Shown here in pieces: positions 24,883 through 36,492 of a stretch of 64,000 nt of DNA (positions within the stretch are counted from its first letter, which is position 1; each line of letters opens with the position of its first letter). A program made the translations under genes and the position numbers. The stretch covers positions 10,728,501 through 10,792,500 of the forward strand of contig OX637288.1 of the NCBI GenBank assembly GCA_951799445.1. Reading direction: 5' to 3'. Origin of the DNA: Pseudisothecium myosuroides (taxonomy: Eukaryota > Streptophyta > Bryopsida > Hypnales > Lembophyllaceae). Under the pieces are notes generated by a model. That model was not told the origin of the DNA. It did no database searches and worked only from the letters and a program-made list of their open reading frames with translations.

Positions 24883-25583
24883 CTACTGTGCATTGTGAGG
24901 ATATTGAGAGTTTGGTGGACTTCCGAACTCCACACTCCGGGATCCACTTCCTTTACGCTTCACGCCCTTGTGCGGAACCACGGAGGTGGAAAGGGACTTG
25001 GACCCACGAGGAGGTGGTCTTGGCATATTCACATTGTATGTATACAGACGTCGAGATTCAGTTGATGTCGCCTCTACAAATCGTCGCCTATCTCGAAGAA
25101 ACCTTTGAGTGTGAAGGCCGTCAACGGATGGCAACCGCCTCGCTCCGACAGTCGATGAGGGACGCATTCGGGTATCCTCCACCATACGTAATTGAACTTC
25201 ACTTCTTGTCTTGAACTGGTCACTCATTTTATCATCCCTCGAGTCATTGGTTATTCGGGTGCTGTTGAATTGAACAGGTCGCATAGCAGGCAATGCGTGA
25301 ACGTCTTCCTCGAATTGAGGATGTTCCACACCTTCACCATCGGAAAGATTCAATTTCCGGCTTGTCCCCGGCTCCGTCCGCGCAACTGGTGAGAATGACC
25401 CTGCTCGAATCGAGGATGCCCGCTTCAGCGGTGAGGGGGAGCAGACGGGCGTCCTGGCCGGCCCCCGACTCGGCGGGCTGTCCACGACGCCGTCCTCGAT
25501 GTCCCCCTTGGAATAGTCTATGGCTGCGGAAGCAGCATCGGCAGCGGAGCGCAATATGTAAGGCTTGGATATGGGTGCGGTAT
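24883..25583 (-). pseudogene. Coding-like fragment of unknown protein, cut by an LTR
   Basis: On the minus strand the frame is open from the LTR edge (25,583) to a TAG at 24,883, about 233 codons. GC content and amino-acid make-up differ sharply from the AT-rich flank. It is Ser-, Arg- and Pro-rich (ILRSAADAASAAIDYSKGD, PPSRGPARTPVCSPSPLKRA, MPRPPPRGSK), with basic patches suggesting a nuclear or disordered protein tail. No known domain is recognised. The frame runs into the end of LTR copy B without a start codon of its own, so the 5' part has been displaced by the retroelement. It could be the last exon of a host gene or a remnant of another transposon protein. Confidence 0.4.
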
Positions 25584-26783
25584 TGTCGCAGCACAGAGTA
25601 AGCAAATTCCCTGTTATACTCCCAAAAACCACTTTAAAGCATAACAAAATGACTCTAAAGATCGAACCCACGAGATTCTGTGAAGTGTCTAGCACTATTC
25701 CCAACTTAAGCTCAGCCAGTATCCAATTTCTACATTCCGGTCCTAGATCTAAAATCGGAAACAACAACACACCGAAAACAACGACCAGACCTCTCTCTAT
25801 TTCTTCCGGTCTGTCAAGCTATTCGGTCCTGTAAAACTTCCACAACCCAGGATCCTAACACTTCTGATCTTGGAACTCCTCTGGACCGATCCGATCTGGT
25901 CCTCGCACACGTACTCTCACTCCACTCCGGTTTAGTTTAGCCTCTGTTTCACCATCAGAGGGTTCGCCGCTTGCTTTTGAGAGTGGCAGGCCCGCCACTC
26001 CTTCCGTGACTTATAATGGCTGAAGACCCACTTCTCTAATCCACTACCTCCTATACTAGCGCGGATCCGGTTTGATCTCTCACAGCCACCCGGATAGGGA
26101 TCCGGTTTGCAGGTCACACAAAGACCCCCCGTACGATCCTCTCATACTACAACGACCTTGATGCCAAGTTCCCTCCGTGCGGATTTAGGTGGTTACAAGC
26201 AAACTCGTCCGTTCCAACATCAACTAAAGTCCTTCCGTTTATCAACTAGGGCAGCGAGACCTCACGGGAGATCGGACACTCAACCGGATTTCCTATCCAG
26301 GAGTTCTAGCACATTTAAGGACTCCTTCCCTATCTGCCTAGCCTAACAACGGTTTTCTCGCCCGGAATCGTGAACTGTAGAGGCGCTGAGGAACTGAAAT
26401 ATGCTCCTAACACTTAGAATACCCACTCACCTACACATAAGAGCAAAACAAACACACCAAGGGGAGAAATCTCTCTAGAATCTGCATACATTTTCCTAAC
26501 TCCTCACCAAAACAGCCCTGCCACGCGCGGGAGAGACGTACAACAAGGAATCAATAGAAAACACACAAAAATTCAAGGGAAAAGACTCCCAGTCTCCTTC
26601 GCAGAGACTGACTATATACATTTTAAAACTCAAAAGTCAACACAAAGCGGCCCGGAAAGTCCGCGCGGAACTTTCGGTCCCCGCCGAGCCAGCCAGACCG
26701 GAAAACATCCGATCCAGACCAGGCCCATCCGGATCAAATCCGGTCCGGTCCTAACTAACAAATATTTACAACTAAAATCCTAA

Positions 26784-28550
26784 CTATCCTACCATAACCG
26801 GATCTACTCCTTGATCCGTTTCTTCGTCCATGACTTGGTCTTCGCCTTGGTGCACGCTCTGTTCTTGATCCTCACCCTGATCTGGGGTCAGATCCATACT
26901 TTGATCTTTCCCCGGGTTCAGTGTGGGACTTCTTGGTGGTTCCGTTCCAAGCTGCTCGAAAACGTCCGTCAGGTTCCGGTTCCGCTCCCCTGTTTCACGT
27001 TCTGGGAGATCCGGTGACGAATCCAGGTTGATGGTGTGCGCGAGTTTCCTCCCACTCTTCTTGGACTGGGGAGTCCGATCCTTTCCTTCCGTTGGAATGC
27101 CCACGTTCAGAAAAGACCCGGGCATCGAAAGGTCGGACAGGTGGAACGACCGTGACAGCGTCACTCCGTTCAGCTTCCTGCTGCTCTCCTCCATCCGGTT
27201 TGCAGCCCCTCGCGCTTCCATCATGACTAACTCCACCTTCTCGGAGTAGTCTGTCAAAATCTGGACCAACCTGGTCCCGGATATCTTATTCTCCTTGAGG
27301 ACTCCCTCGTCAAATAACTTTGACTTGGTGATGGCCTCTCCGGTTGCTCCGAATGTGGCCTTCACGTCCTCCGCTACTTTCCGGGTAGCCTCTGCCATCT
27401 CCCGGGTGGTAGCCATGTCCTCCTTGAGGAGCAACATTTCCGTCTTCAACGACTCGTTCTCCTCCTGGAGTCGTCGGATCTCCGCTTCTTGTTTCCGGAT
27501 CTCATCCGGGCTGGAGATAAAATCCGCAACCACTCCCGCCAGGTTGCTGTCTGCTGGTGCTTCCACCAGCTCGCTGATCTGAGTGAGAATCAGCTTCTTC
27601 ACCGTCCAGTCTGCTCGCACATCACTCAGGATGTTGACCAGCTGGTTGAACGGATCCGTCGGATCTGATCCGGAAGGACCCGGTTCTTCAGAAACCGGTT
27701 TCTTCCCTGGGTTGGAGGTCTCAGCCGGAGGGGTTGGGGTTCCTCTCCGGTGAGGAGGCGTCGTCTTCTGCCGCTTGTGCTGCGGCCGGTGTAGCTCCTC
27801 CTCTTCCTCTTCTTCCTCCTCGGAACCGGATACTTCTTCCTGTTCTTCTTCTTCCGATTCCGATTCCCCATATTTCAGGAGTGACTCATGCATCTTCCAC
27901 TCCTTCTCCTCTGTATCCGTGAGGAGTTGATGGTGCTTGTACAGATGGACGAGGTAGGGACTCAACGGAGTCGGTCTACTTCCTCCTATCTTCGAAATTA
28001 GCCGGTTGACCAGGTCGAACAAAATCTTGGCCCAGTCCACTTTCCGTTCCCCGCTCAGGGCTCCAAAAATGAGGTTTCCGATGGCGATGGTCACCCTCGT
28101 TGGCTTGTCCGGGTGGATGATCGGAACCAAGAACTGTAAGAGGTTCCGATGCCGGTCGTCCAGACAATCCGCGACCGCATGTCCATCCTTGGAGTCCACG
28201 TTGCACCGGAACTTCCCCCGCGTGTAACCCTCCTTCGAGGAGGCCATCCCTCGACCTCCAGACCGGAATTCATACACGGCCTTCCACATCTCCTCCGTCC
28301 AGCTGCCCGGACTTCCGCGGAGAGTTTTGTCAAACTGGTTGGAGAGCTTTCCGAGCAACTCTCGAATCATCTGCTCCTCCCTAAACCCCCAGGGTTTATC
28401 GATCAGTCCTCCGCAGCCCATCTTGGCCAGATCCTCTATCAGGTTGTCCTTTTCCTTCTCGTCCGTTGGAATAACCGGACACACCTTTCGGAGTTTTACT
28501 TCTGCTGCGGAGGAACTGGACGGCCCTGCTCTACTCTTACGGAGCTGAGG
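26784..28550 (-). pseudogene. LTR-encoded protein, copy B, 5' end separated by insertion
   Basis: The frame is open through the whole domain set of the copy C protein and has none of the internal stops seen in copy A. The nested LTR has removed the first four codons to 32.04 kb. Without that insertion it would be a full-length frame. It ends at the same stop after a C-terminal DQGVDPVMVG. Confidence 0.75.
28546..28550. repeat. Target-site duplication TGAGG, left copy
   Basis: TGAGG directly precedes copy C. The same five bases follow it at 32,041-32,045. Copy A has a single TGAGG at this position (GCTGAGGCATGG), which proves that copy C inserted into copy B and made a 5-bp duplication, as LTR-element integrases do. 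Confidence 0.9.
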
Positions 28551-28782
28551 TGTCGCAAAGCAAATTTTTGGTTTTTTGTAAGTTATCTAAATCTTGGAAC
28601 GGAAACCGTGATCTGGGATCCGGATTCAAGTAGGAGGTTACCGATGACCGGAAATTAACTAATGGAACGGAATAGATGACAATCCGGATTTGATCTGAAT
28701 CTGAACCGGATTAGAGTTAGAACGGATCTGAGTTGGATCGGAATGGGTCAGGAACGGATTTGGTCATGATGACAGATCAGAC

Positions 28783-28789
28783 TATATAT
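28783..28789 (+). promoter_or_regulatory. TATA box of LTR promoter
   Basis: TATATAT in the context GACTATATATGGGCTG, about 230 bp from the LTR start and about 280 bp before the ATG of the LTR protein. The same sequence is in copies A and B (near 4,178 and 32,330). The position suits a U3/R boundary. Confidence 0.55.
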
Positions 28790-29065
28790 GGGCTGACCAA
28801 TCCAGTGGCCACTCTTTTTCAATCTTCATTTGCGGAAATCTCGCTCCAGCGCGTACTTAGCCTCTCTTCCCAACGTTTTGCTTTCTTGTTTTGAGTTGGT
28901 TTGTGTATGCGTGTTAGTGTGTTAGGGCGCGCAACGCTTTAGTGTGCGTTGCAGGTTTAGAGGTATTCCGGTTGAGATCGGGAGAGCGAAGGTGAGAAAC
29001 GGGACGTGCGGCTAGGAGAGGGAAAGGTAGCCACAGTCAGGATCCGCTTAGCACAGTTCGTGTCC

Positions 29066-30835
29066 ATGCCTCAGCTCCGTAAGAGTAGAGCAGGGCCATC
29101 CAGTTCCTCCGCAGCAGAAGTAAAACTCCGGAAGGTGTGTCCGGTTATTCCAACGGACGAGAAGGAAAAGGACAACCTGATAGAGGATTTGGCCAAGATG
29201 GGCTGCGGAGGACTGATCGATAAACCCTGGGGGTTTAGGGAGGAGCAGATGATTCGAGAGTTGCTCGGAAAGCTCTCCAACCAGTTTGAGAGAACTCTCC
29301 GCGGAAGTCCGGGCAACTGGACGGAGGAGATGTGGAAGGCCGTGTATGAATTCCGGTCTAGAGGTCGAGGGATGGCCTCCTCGAAGGAGGGTTACACTCG
29401 GGGGAAATTCCGGTGCAACGTGGACTCCAAAGATGGGCACGCGGTGGCAGACTGTCTGGACGACCGCCATCGGAACCTTCTCCAGTTCCTGGTTCCGATC
29501 ATCCACCCGGACAAGCCAACGAGGGTGACCATCGCCATCGGAAACCTCATTTTCGGAGCCCTGAGCGGGGAACGGAAAGTGGACTGGGCCAGGATTTTGT
29601 TCGACCTGGTCAACCGGCTAATTCCGAAGATCGGAGGAAGTAGACCGACTCCGTTGAGTCCCTACCTCGTCCATCTGTACAAGCACCATCAACTCCTCAC
29701 GGATCCAGAGGAGAAGGAGTGGAAGATGCATGAGTCACTCCTGAAATATGGGGAATCGGAATCGGAAGAAGAAGAACAGGAAGAAGTATCCGGTTCCGAG
29801 GAGGAAGAAGAGGAAGAAGAGGAGCTACACCGGCCGCAGCACAAGCGGCAGAAAACGACGCCTCCTAACCGGAGAGGAACCCCAACCCCTCCGGTTGAGA
29901 CCTCCAGCCCAGGGAAGAAACCGGTTTCTGAAGAACCGGGTCCTTCCGGATCGGATCCGACGGATCCGTTCAACCAGCTGGTCAACATCCTGAGTGATGT
30001 GCGAGCAGACTGGACGGTGAAGAAGCTGATTCTGAATCAGATCAGCGAGCTGGTGGGAGCACTAGTAAACAGCAATCTGGCAGGAGTGGTTGCAGATTTT
30101 ATCTCCAGCCCGGATGAGATCCGGAAGCAAGAGGCGGAGATCCGACGACTCCAGGAGGAGAACGAGTCGTTGAAGACGGAAATGTTGTTCCTCAAGGAGG
30201 ACATGGCTACCACCCGGGAGATGGCAGAGGCTACCCGGAAGGTAGCGGAGGACGTGAAGGCCACGTTTGGGGCAACCGGAGAGGCCATCACCAAGTCAAA
30301 GTTGTTTGACGAGGGAGTCCTCAAGGAGAATAAGATATCCGGGACCAGGTTGGTCCAGATTTTGACAGACTACTCCGAAAAGGTGGAGTTAGTCATGATG
30401 GACGCGCGAGGGGCTGCAAACCGGATGGAGGAGAGCAGCAGGAAGCTGAACGGAGTGACGTTGTCACGGTCGTTCCATCTGTCCGACCTTTCAATGCCCG
30501 GATCTTTTCCGAACGTGGGCATTCCAACGGAAGGAAAGGATCGGACTCCCCAGTCCAAGAAGAGTGGGAGGAAACTCGCGCACACCATCAACCTGGATTC
30601 GTCACCGGATCTCCCAGAACGTGAAACAGGGGAGCGGAACCGGAACCTGACGGACGTTTTCGAGCAACTTGGAACGGACCCACCCAGAAGTCCCACTCTG
30701 AACCCAGGGAAAGATCAAAGTATGGATCTGACCCCAGATCAGGGTGAGGATCAAGAACAGAGCGTGCACCAAGGCGAAGACCAAGTCATGGACGAAGAAA
30801 CGGATCAAGGAGTAGATCCGGTTATGGTAGGATAG
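29066..30835 (+). CDS. Protein encoded inside the LTR; plant-transposon-domain-like N-terminus plus coiled coil
   Basis: 589 residues from the first in-frame ATG (MPQLRKSRAG); the frame is open a further 20 codons upstream. Residues about 20-220 resemble the conserved 'putative plant transposon protein' type domain found near plant retroelements, with WGFREEQMIRELLG, HRNLLQFLVPIIHPDKPTRV, VDWARILFDLVNRL and LSPYLVHLYKHHQLL. Then come a Glu-rich run (about 228-253), a basic HKRQKTTPPNRR patch that could be a nuclear signal (about 255-275), a coiled coil (about 348-401, EAEIRRLQEENESLK), and an acidic Asp/Gln tail (about 547-588). It lies in the sense direction of the element, between the LTR TATA box and the LTR 3' end. 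Function is unknown. It might be a chromatin-associated accessory protein or a domesticated Gag-like factor. All three LTR copies hold it. Confidence 0.7.
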   Translation: MPQLRKSRAGPSSSSAAEVKLRKVCPVIPTDEKEKDNLIEDLAKMGCGGLIDKPWGFREEQMIRELLGKLSNQFERTLRGSPGNWTEEMWKAVYEFRSRGRGMASSKEGYTRGKFRCNVDSKDGHAVADCLDDRHRNLLQFLVPIIHPDKPTRVTIAIGNLIFGALSGERKVDWARILFDLVNRLIPKIGGSRPTPLSPYLVHLYKHHQLLTDPEEKEWKMHESLLKYGESESEEEEQEEVSGSEEEEEEEEELHRPQHKRQKTTPPNRRGTPTPPVETSSPGKKPVSEEPGPSGSDPTDPFNQLVNILSDVRADWTVKKLILNQISELVGALVNSNLAGVVADFISSPDEIRKQEAEIRRLQEENESLKTEMLFLKEDMATTREMAEATRKVAEDVKATFGATGEAITKSKLFDEGVLKENKISGTRLVQILTDYSEKVELVMMDARGAANRMEESSRKLNGVTLSRSFHLSDLSMPGSFPNVGIPTEGKDRTPQSKKSGRKLAHTINLDSSPDLPERETGERNRNLTDVFEQLGTDPPRSPTLNPGKDQSMDLTPDQGEDQEQSVHQGEDQVMDEETDQGVDPVMVG

Positions 30836-32040
30836 TTAGGATTTTAGTTGTAAATATTTGTTAGTTAGGACCGGACCGGATTTGATCCGGATGTGTCTGG
30901 TCTGGATCGGATGTTTTCCGGTCTGGCTGGCTCGGCGGGGACCGAAAGTTCCGCACGGACTTTCCGGGCCACTTTATGTTGACTTTTTGAGTTTTAAAAT
31001 GTATATAGTCAGTCTCTGCGAAGGAGACTAGGAGTCTTTTCCCTTGAGTTTTTGTGCATTTTCTATTGATTGCTTGTTGTACGTCTCTCCCGCGCGTGGC
31101 AGAGCTGTTTTGATGAGGAGTTAGGAAAATGTGTGCAGATTCTAGAGAGATTTCTCCCCTTGGCGTGTTTGTTTTGCTCTTATGTGCATGTGAGTGGGTA
31201 TTCTAAGTGTTGGGAGTGGATTTCAATTCCTCAACGCTTCTACAGTTCACGATTCCGGGCGAGAAAGCCGTTGTTAGGCTAGGCGGATAGGGAAGGAGTC
31301 CTTAGTCGCGCTAGAGCTCCTGGATAGGAAATCCAGTTGAGTGCCCGATCTCCCGTGAGGTCTCGCTGCCCTAGTTGGTTAACGGAAGGACTTTAGTTGA
31401 TGTTGGAACGGACGAGTTCGCTTGTAACCACCTGACTTTGCACGGAGGGGAACTTGGCATCAAGGTCGTTGTAGTATGAGAAGATCGTACGGGGGGGTCT
31501 TTGTGTGACCTGCAAACCGGATCGTTATCCGGGTGGCTGTGAGAGATCAAACCGGATCCGCGCTAGTGTAGGAAGTAGTGGATTAGAGAAGTGGGTCTTC
31601 AGCCACTATAAGTCACGGAAGGAGTGGCGGGCCTGCCACTCTCAAAAGCAAGCGGCGAACCCTCTGATGGTAAAACAGAGGCTAAACTAAACCAGAGTGG
31701 AGTGAGAGTACGTGTGTGAAAGGACCGGATCGGATCGGTCTAGAGGAGTTCCAGGATCAGAAGTGGTAGGATCCTGGGTTTTGGTAGTTTGACAGGACCG
31801 AACAGCTTGACAGGCCGGAAGAAATAGAGAGAGGTCTGGTCGTTGTTTTCGGTGTGTTGTTGTTTCCGGTTTTAGATCTAGAACCGGAATGTAGAAATTG
31901 GATAATGGCTGAGCTTAAGTTGGGAATAGTGCTAGACACTTCACAGAATCTCGTGGGTTCGATCTTTAGAGTCATTTTGTTATGCTTTAAAGTGGTTTTT
32001 GGGAGTATAACAGGGAATTCGCTTACTCTGTGCTGCGACA
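30836..32040 (+). other. 3' part of LTR copy C, non-coding
   Basis: No long conserved frame beyond a 60-codon open stretch that is also present in copies A and B simply because the LTRs are alike. It probably holds the polyadenylation region of LTR transcripts; no clear AATAAA was identified. Confidence 0.4.
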
Positions 32041-32045
32041 TGAGG
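32041..32045. repeat. Target-site duplication TGAGG, right copy
   Basis: Exact repeat of 28,546-28,550 on the other side of copy C. Confidence 0.9.
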
Positions 32046-32563
32046 CATGGACACGAACTGTGCTAAGCGGATCCTGACTGTGGCTACCTTTCCCTCTCCT
32101 AGCCGCACGTCCCGCTTCTCACCTTCGCTCTTCCGATCTCAACCGGAATACCTCTAAACCTGCAACGCACACTAAAGCGCTGCGCGCCCTAACAAACTAA
32201 CACACACACACAAACCAACTCAAAACAAGAAAGCAAAACGCTGGGAAGAGAGGCTAAGTACGCGCTGGAGCGAGATTTCCGCAAATGAAGATTGAAAAAG
32301 AGTGGCCACTGGATTGGTCAGCCCATATATAGTCTAATCTGTCATCATGACCAAATCCGTTCCTGACCCATTCCGATCCAACTCAGATCCGTTCTAACTC
32401 TAATCCGGTTCAGATTCAGATCAAATCCGGATTGTTATCTATTCCGTTCCATTAGTTAATTTCCGATTATCGGTTACCTCCTGCTTGAATCCGGATTCCA
32501 GATCACGGTTTCTGTTCCAAGATTTAGATAACTTACAAAAAACCAAAAATTTACCTTGCGACA

Positions 32564-32580
32564 TTACCCCTTCCTCATCT
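32564..32580 (-). promoter_or_regulatory. Polypurine tract next to the 3' LTR
   Basis: On the minus strand GATGAGGAAGGGGTAA is followed at once by the LTR start TGTCGCA. A purine-rich tract ending at the LTR is the plus-strand primer site of LTR retrotransposons. It confirms that 25,584-32,563 is the 3' LTR. Confidence 0.75.
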
Positions 32581-32608
32581 GTGAGCGTCCTCGCGAACAC
32601 TATCAATC

Positions 32609-35600
32609 CTAATCTGACGAAGAAGCCTCGATATACTTCTTCACTCTCGATCCGTTCACATGGGTATCAAACCACTGTCCTTGCAGGTTCTGAAGTTGCA
32701 GAGATCCGTTCTGGAAAACTTGATTGACTCGGAAAGGTCCCATCCAGCGAGTATGTAACTTACCCGGAAAGTCTTTATGACGGTTGTCATAGAGAAGAAC
32801 CAGACCTCCTTCTCGGATTCCGTGATCCGCTGGGATTTTCCGATCGTAATCTTCCTTGCGCTTGTTCTGCACTCCCAGGGTTCTTTCCAGGGCTGCATTC
32901 CGGATTTCTTCCAGTTCTTCAATGGCGAGAAGTCTTGGAAGAGTATCCGTCCTTGATACTGCACTTCGAGCTGCCATGACCCGAAATGTTTCCACCTCCA
33001 TCTCCACTCCATGGACTGCCTTCTGACCGAAAACCAAAAAATACGGAGTTTTTCCGGTTGTGGTCTTCTCTGTGGTGTTGTACGCGTGAACTGCCAAAGG
33101 TAGTTTCCGATCCCAATCCGTCTTGTGAGCGGAAACCATCTTGTTCAAGATCTTACCAACTATTCCGTTCGCCCGCTCCGTCAATCCGTTTGCTTTCGGG
33201 TTGTAAGGAGTCGTGTACTGACCGGAAAAATAGGTCCTATAAAATCTATCCCCCATTTCTCAAAAGGTGCTAGGGGAATGATAGGAGTCAGCGGCCAGTG
33301 ATTCCGGAAGGATGGTGCTCCTGTCCGCTGACACTGATCACAACTTCTAACAAAGTTCCTAACATCTCTGTGTAAATACGGCCACCAGTATCCGGTTGAT
33401 CGGATCCGGTTCACTGTATTAACAAAGGCAAAATGTCCTCCTGAATCTCCGGCATGAAGAGCTTGTATCACTTTCTTCCGTTCCGCAGGTTCTAGACATC
33501 GCCTGAGAACATCATCCGTTCCTAACTTGAAAAGCACTCCTCTAATCAGGGTATAAGGAGCTACTTTTCTTTGGAAAATTTCTTTTTCCTCTACACTCAT
33601 CTGTTCCGGGTATCTAGACTTCACGAGGTAATCTATGATATCTTGATACTCTGAAACAGTCTCGTTGTTGAGGTGAAAGACCTCTACCAAAGGAGGATCC
33701 TGGTTTTCTACAAAAACCCGATCTTCCACAGTATCCGGGAACTCGTCCGGAAACTGAGCGGAAATATCCGCTACGGATTTTTGTCCTCTCTGTCTCGATA
33801 GGTAATCTGCATTCACATTTGCTTTTCCCGGTTTCACTACAACCTCGTAGTCAAACTCTTGTAAAAGCAAAATCCATCTAGCAATCCGGCATGACAAATC
33901 CGGTTTGTTGACAAGGTATTTTAAAGAATCATGATCTGTGTGAAAAATCACCTTGTATCCGAGGAGATAGTGTCGGAACTTTTTACAGGAATACACCACT
34001 GCTAACGCCTCTCGTTCTGTAGTCGTGTAATTCCGTTCAGCCAAACTCATCTGTCTACTCGCATAGTAAATCGGATTCTCACGCCTTTCTGAGTCGAACT
34101 GCCAGAGAATCGAACCCAGACACCAACCGGATGCATCGAGAGTAACATGGAACTCCTTGGTCCAATCCGGAACGGAAAGGATCGGAGCTTTAGCCAACTG
34201 GGTCTTCAAATCTTCGAAGGCCTGTTGTCTCTTTTCCGTCCAGACAAATTCCGTATCTTTCTTCAAAAGTTCCGTGAGCAGAATAGCCCTCTTGGCATAT
34301 CCGTCGATGAACCGCCGGTAGTATCCTACACATCCAAGAAATCCTCGGATTTCTTTAACACAGGTTGGAGGTAGCAAAGTGAGCATCACTCTCACTTTCT
34401 CCAGATCAGCCTGCAATCCGGTCTTGCTCACTACATGACCAAGTAAAATTTCGGATCCCATTCCGAAAAAACACTTGCCCGGATGTAGCTTCAAACCGGT
34501 TTCTCGGCATTTTTGGAATGTCTTCCTCAAACACTCGAGATGACTTTCCCGGTCACTGAAAATCGCAAAGTCGTCTATGAACACCTCAAGGAAATGTCGA
34601 AGAAAATCCTTGAAAATATCCATCATCAGTCGCTGAAACGTTCCGGGTGCATTACACAGGCCGAACGGCATCTGGGTGAAAGCATAAGTCCCCCATTCCG
34701 TCGTGAATGTGGTCTTCAGCTGATCGCACCACCGGATGAACACTTGGTTGTAACCGGAAAATCCGTCTAAGAAACTGTAACAATCGTGACCAGCAACGTG
34801 GTCCAAAATAAGATCGGTGAACGGAAGAGGGAAGTAATCCTTCTTCGTGGCTGCGTTCAATTTCCGGAAATCTTGACAAACCCGGATCTTGACTTTCCCA
34901 TCCGCTCCAACTTTCTTTGGAACCACCACAATAGGAGAAATCCATTCAGAGTTGTGGACCGGATAAATGAATCCTGCTTCCAGCAACCGATCGATTTCCT
35001 CCTTCACCATCAACGAATACTTGGGGTTGAGCCGGTACTGTTGCTGTCGAACCGGAACAGATCCTTCTGTCAGGTCGATGCTGTGTTCTCCTAAATGAGG
35101 GGGAATGCCCTTCAGATCGGATGGCTCCCAAGCAAAAACGTCGAGATACTCCTTCAGAAGTTTAGTATAACCGGATTTCTCCGTATCCTTCAAGAATTTA
35201 CTGAGATAAAAACTCCTGTTGGGTTCAATACTCTCCTTCTCATATTCAGTGGGTGAAACAACCGGTTTGACTTTCTCCTCGTAAGCTTCCTCAGGAAAAG
35301 AAGCTAAATTTCCCCAACCGGATTCTCTTGTTTCACTCTGACTAACCGGTAGATTTCCGGTCCTGATCTGTTGAGCGATCCACTCAGCCGTGAGCGGAAC
35401 ACTCGACTCTCCCAGAGATCGATCTTCTACCACTGGTTTCTGGATTTCTTCCGGATGATGCTCTAATACAGCATCGGAAAATCCATAGTTCGTCTCGGAC
35501 TCGTGCTCGAACGGGTCTACGAAATAACTGGTGGCGGAATCTTCCGGATCCGACCAGTCCGTCGTGTAGCCATCTGAATCACTTGTCTCTCCCAAATGCT

Positions 35601-36444
35601 TCTCAGTGGTCCACGGAATCCGGTTGGAAGGTTTCCCTACCACCAGTTCCTTGGCTCCCCAATCCACAAGTACTCGAGCGGAATATAACCAGGGTCTACC
35701 GAGTAACATCGGAAAAGGTCTACCTTTATGAACACGTATAATAACGTAATTCAGCAGGTAGTCTTTTCCTCCAATCCGGGTTGGAACTTGTGAAAGTTTC
35801 CCGACCGGATTTACTCGTGACTGGTCCGCCATTCTGAGGACTTGTTCCGTGGCTTCGAAAGTGGTGAATCCCAAGTCAAATGCCGTATCCTCCAGCATCA
35901 GGTTCACTCCCGATCCTCCATCGATCGGAACCTTTGGGATCGCACATCCTTCTATCTCCACAGTGACTTCTGGAGCTCCGGAATCTTCCGGTTGAGAAAA
36001 GTTAACTGCGACCGCTGGCAGCTTCACCTTCTTCCTCCGTTTCCGGGTCCAGGCGTCTCGGATCAGCTTCTGGTACATCATGTTGTCATGCAGGAGCTGT
36101 CCGATCGTGACATTCGCCTTCTGATCCTTTATATCCTGGATGATGTTATACTCATGCGTATTTACATCCGGATTAATGATCACGGGTGTGTCACTAAAAC
36201 TAACCTTCTTCTGATTCCGTAATATATCCGGTCCAGAGATTTCCGTTCGAATCTCTGCGCTGATATCTATCGGAATCCGGTTACTACCTACCCCTTCCTC
36301 AGAGTGAACTACCTCTGGTTCCGGTCTAGGCTCTGGAGAAGGACGATCCGAATCGCTACTCGATTCCGGTTTCCTTCTCGACTTCTTCTTACTACTTCTA
36401 ATGGTACGACCGGATTGGTTCCTGGTGGAACTGCGCGTCGATAC
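32609..36444 (-). pseudogene. pol: pol polyprotein (PR-RT-RNaseH-IN), defective
   Basis: The frame is open from after a TGA at 36,445-36,447 down to 33,181. Protease has VPIDGGSGVNLML (about 35,920; DGG where DTG or DSG is usual). RT has VCQDFRKLNAATKKDYFPLP and the FIDD form of the YxDD box (about 34,580). RNase H has TLDASGW (about 34,135) and TDHDSLKYLV. The integrase HHCC finger is at about 33,440-33,330 (H-x-H, SCDQCQR), and the first catalytic Asp is in WGIDFIGPI. Right after this (about 33,235) the frame shifts and the sequence jumps to FSGQYTTPYNPKANGLTERA, so about 80-90 residues with the second catalytic Asp are missing. The remaining frame (to 32,609) keeps the third acidic residue and a GPF motif (RWMGPFRV). 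The enzyme set is therefore integrase-dead. Confidence 0.85.
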
Positions 36445-36492
36445 TCAGTTGACCACGCTCTCCGCTCCTCCTGGCAGCTCCACCTCGCACCG

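Larger units (their letters stand above)
28551..32040 (+). mobile_element. Nested solo LTR (copy C)
   Basis: Starts TGTCGCAAAG and ends CTGTGCTGCGACA. It is 3,490 bp, inverted relative to the element it sits in, and flanked by TGAGG duplications. No internal gag-pol is left, so the full element was reduced to one LTR by recombination after insertion. It differs from copies A and B at more positions than they differ from each other. It carries the only uninterrupted version of the LTR reading frame. Confidence 0.9.
25584..32563 (-). repeat. 3' LTR (copy B), split by copy C
   Basis: The two halves are 25,584-28,550 and 32,041-32,563. Together they make a 3,485-bp LTR plus a duplicated TGAGG. 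The ends are TGTCGCA and TGCGACA. It is closest to copy A, with scattered single-base differences. The break lies just inside the start of the LTR reading frame, separating its ATG (32,046-32,048) from the rest. Confidence 0.85.

Noticed and set aside
31854..32066. Small protein spanning the end of LTR copy C
   Set aside because: The frame crosses the LTR junction into copy B, has no homologue by eye and is a chance open frame.
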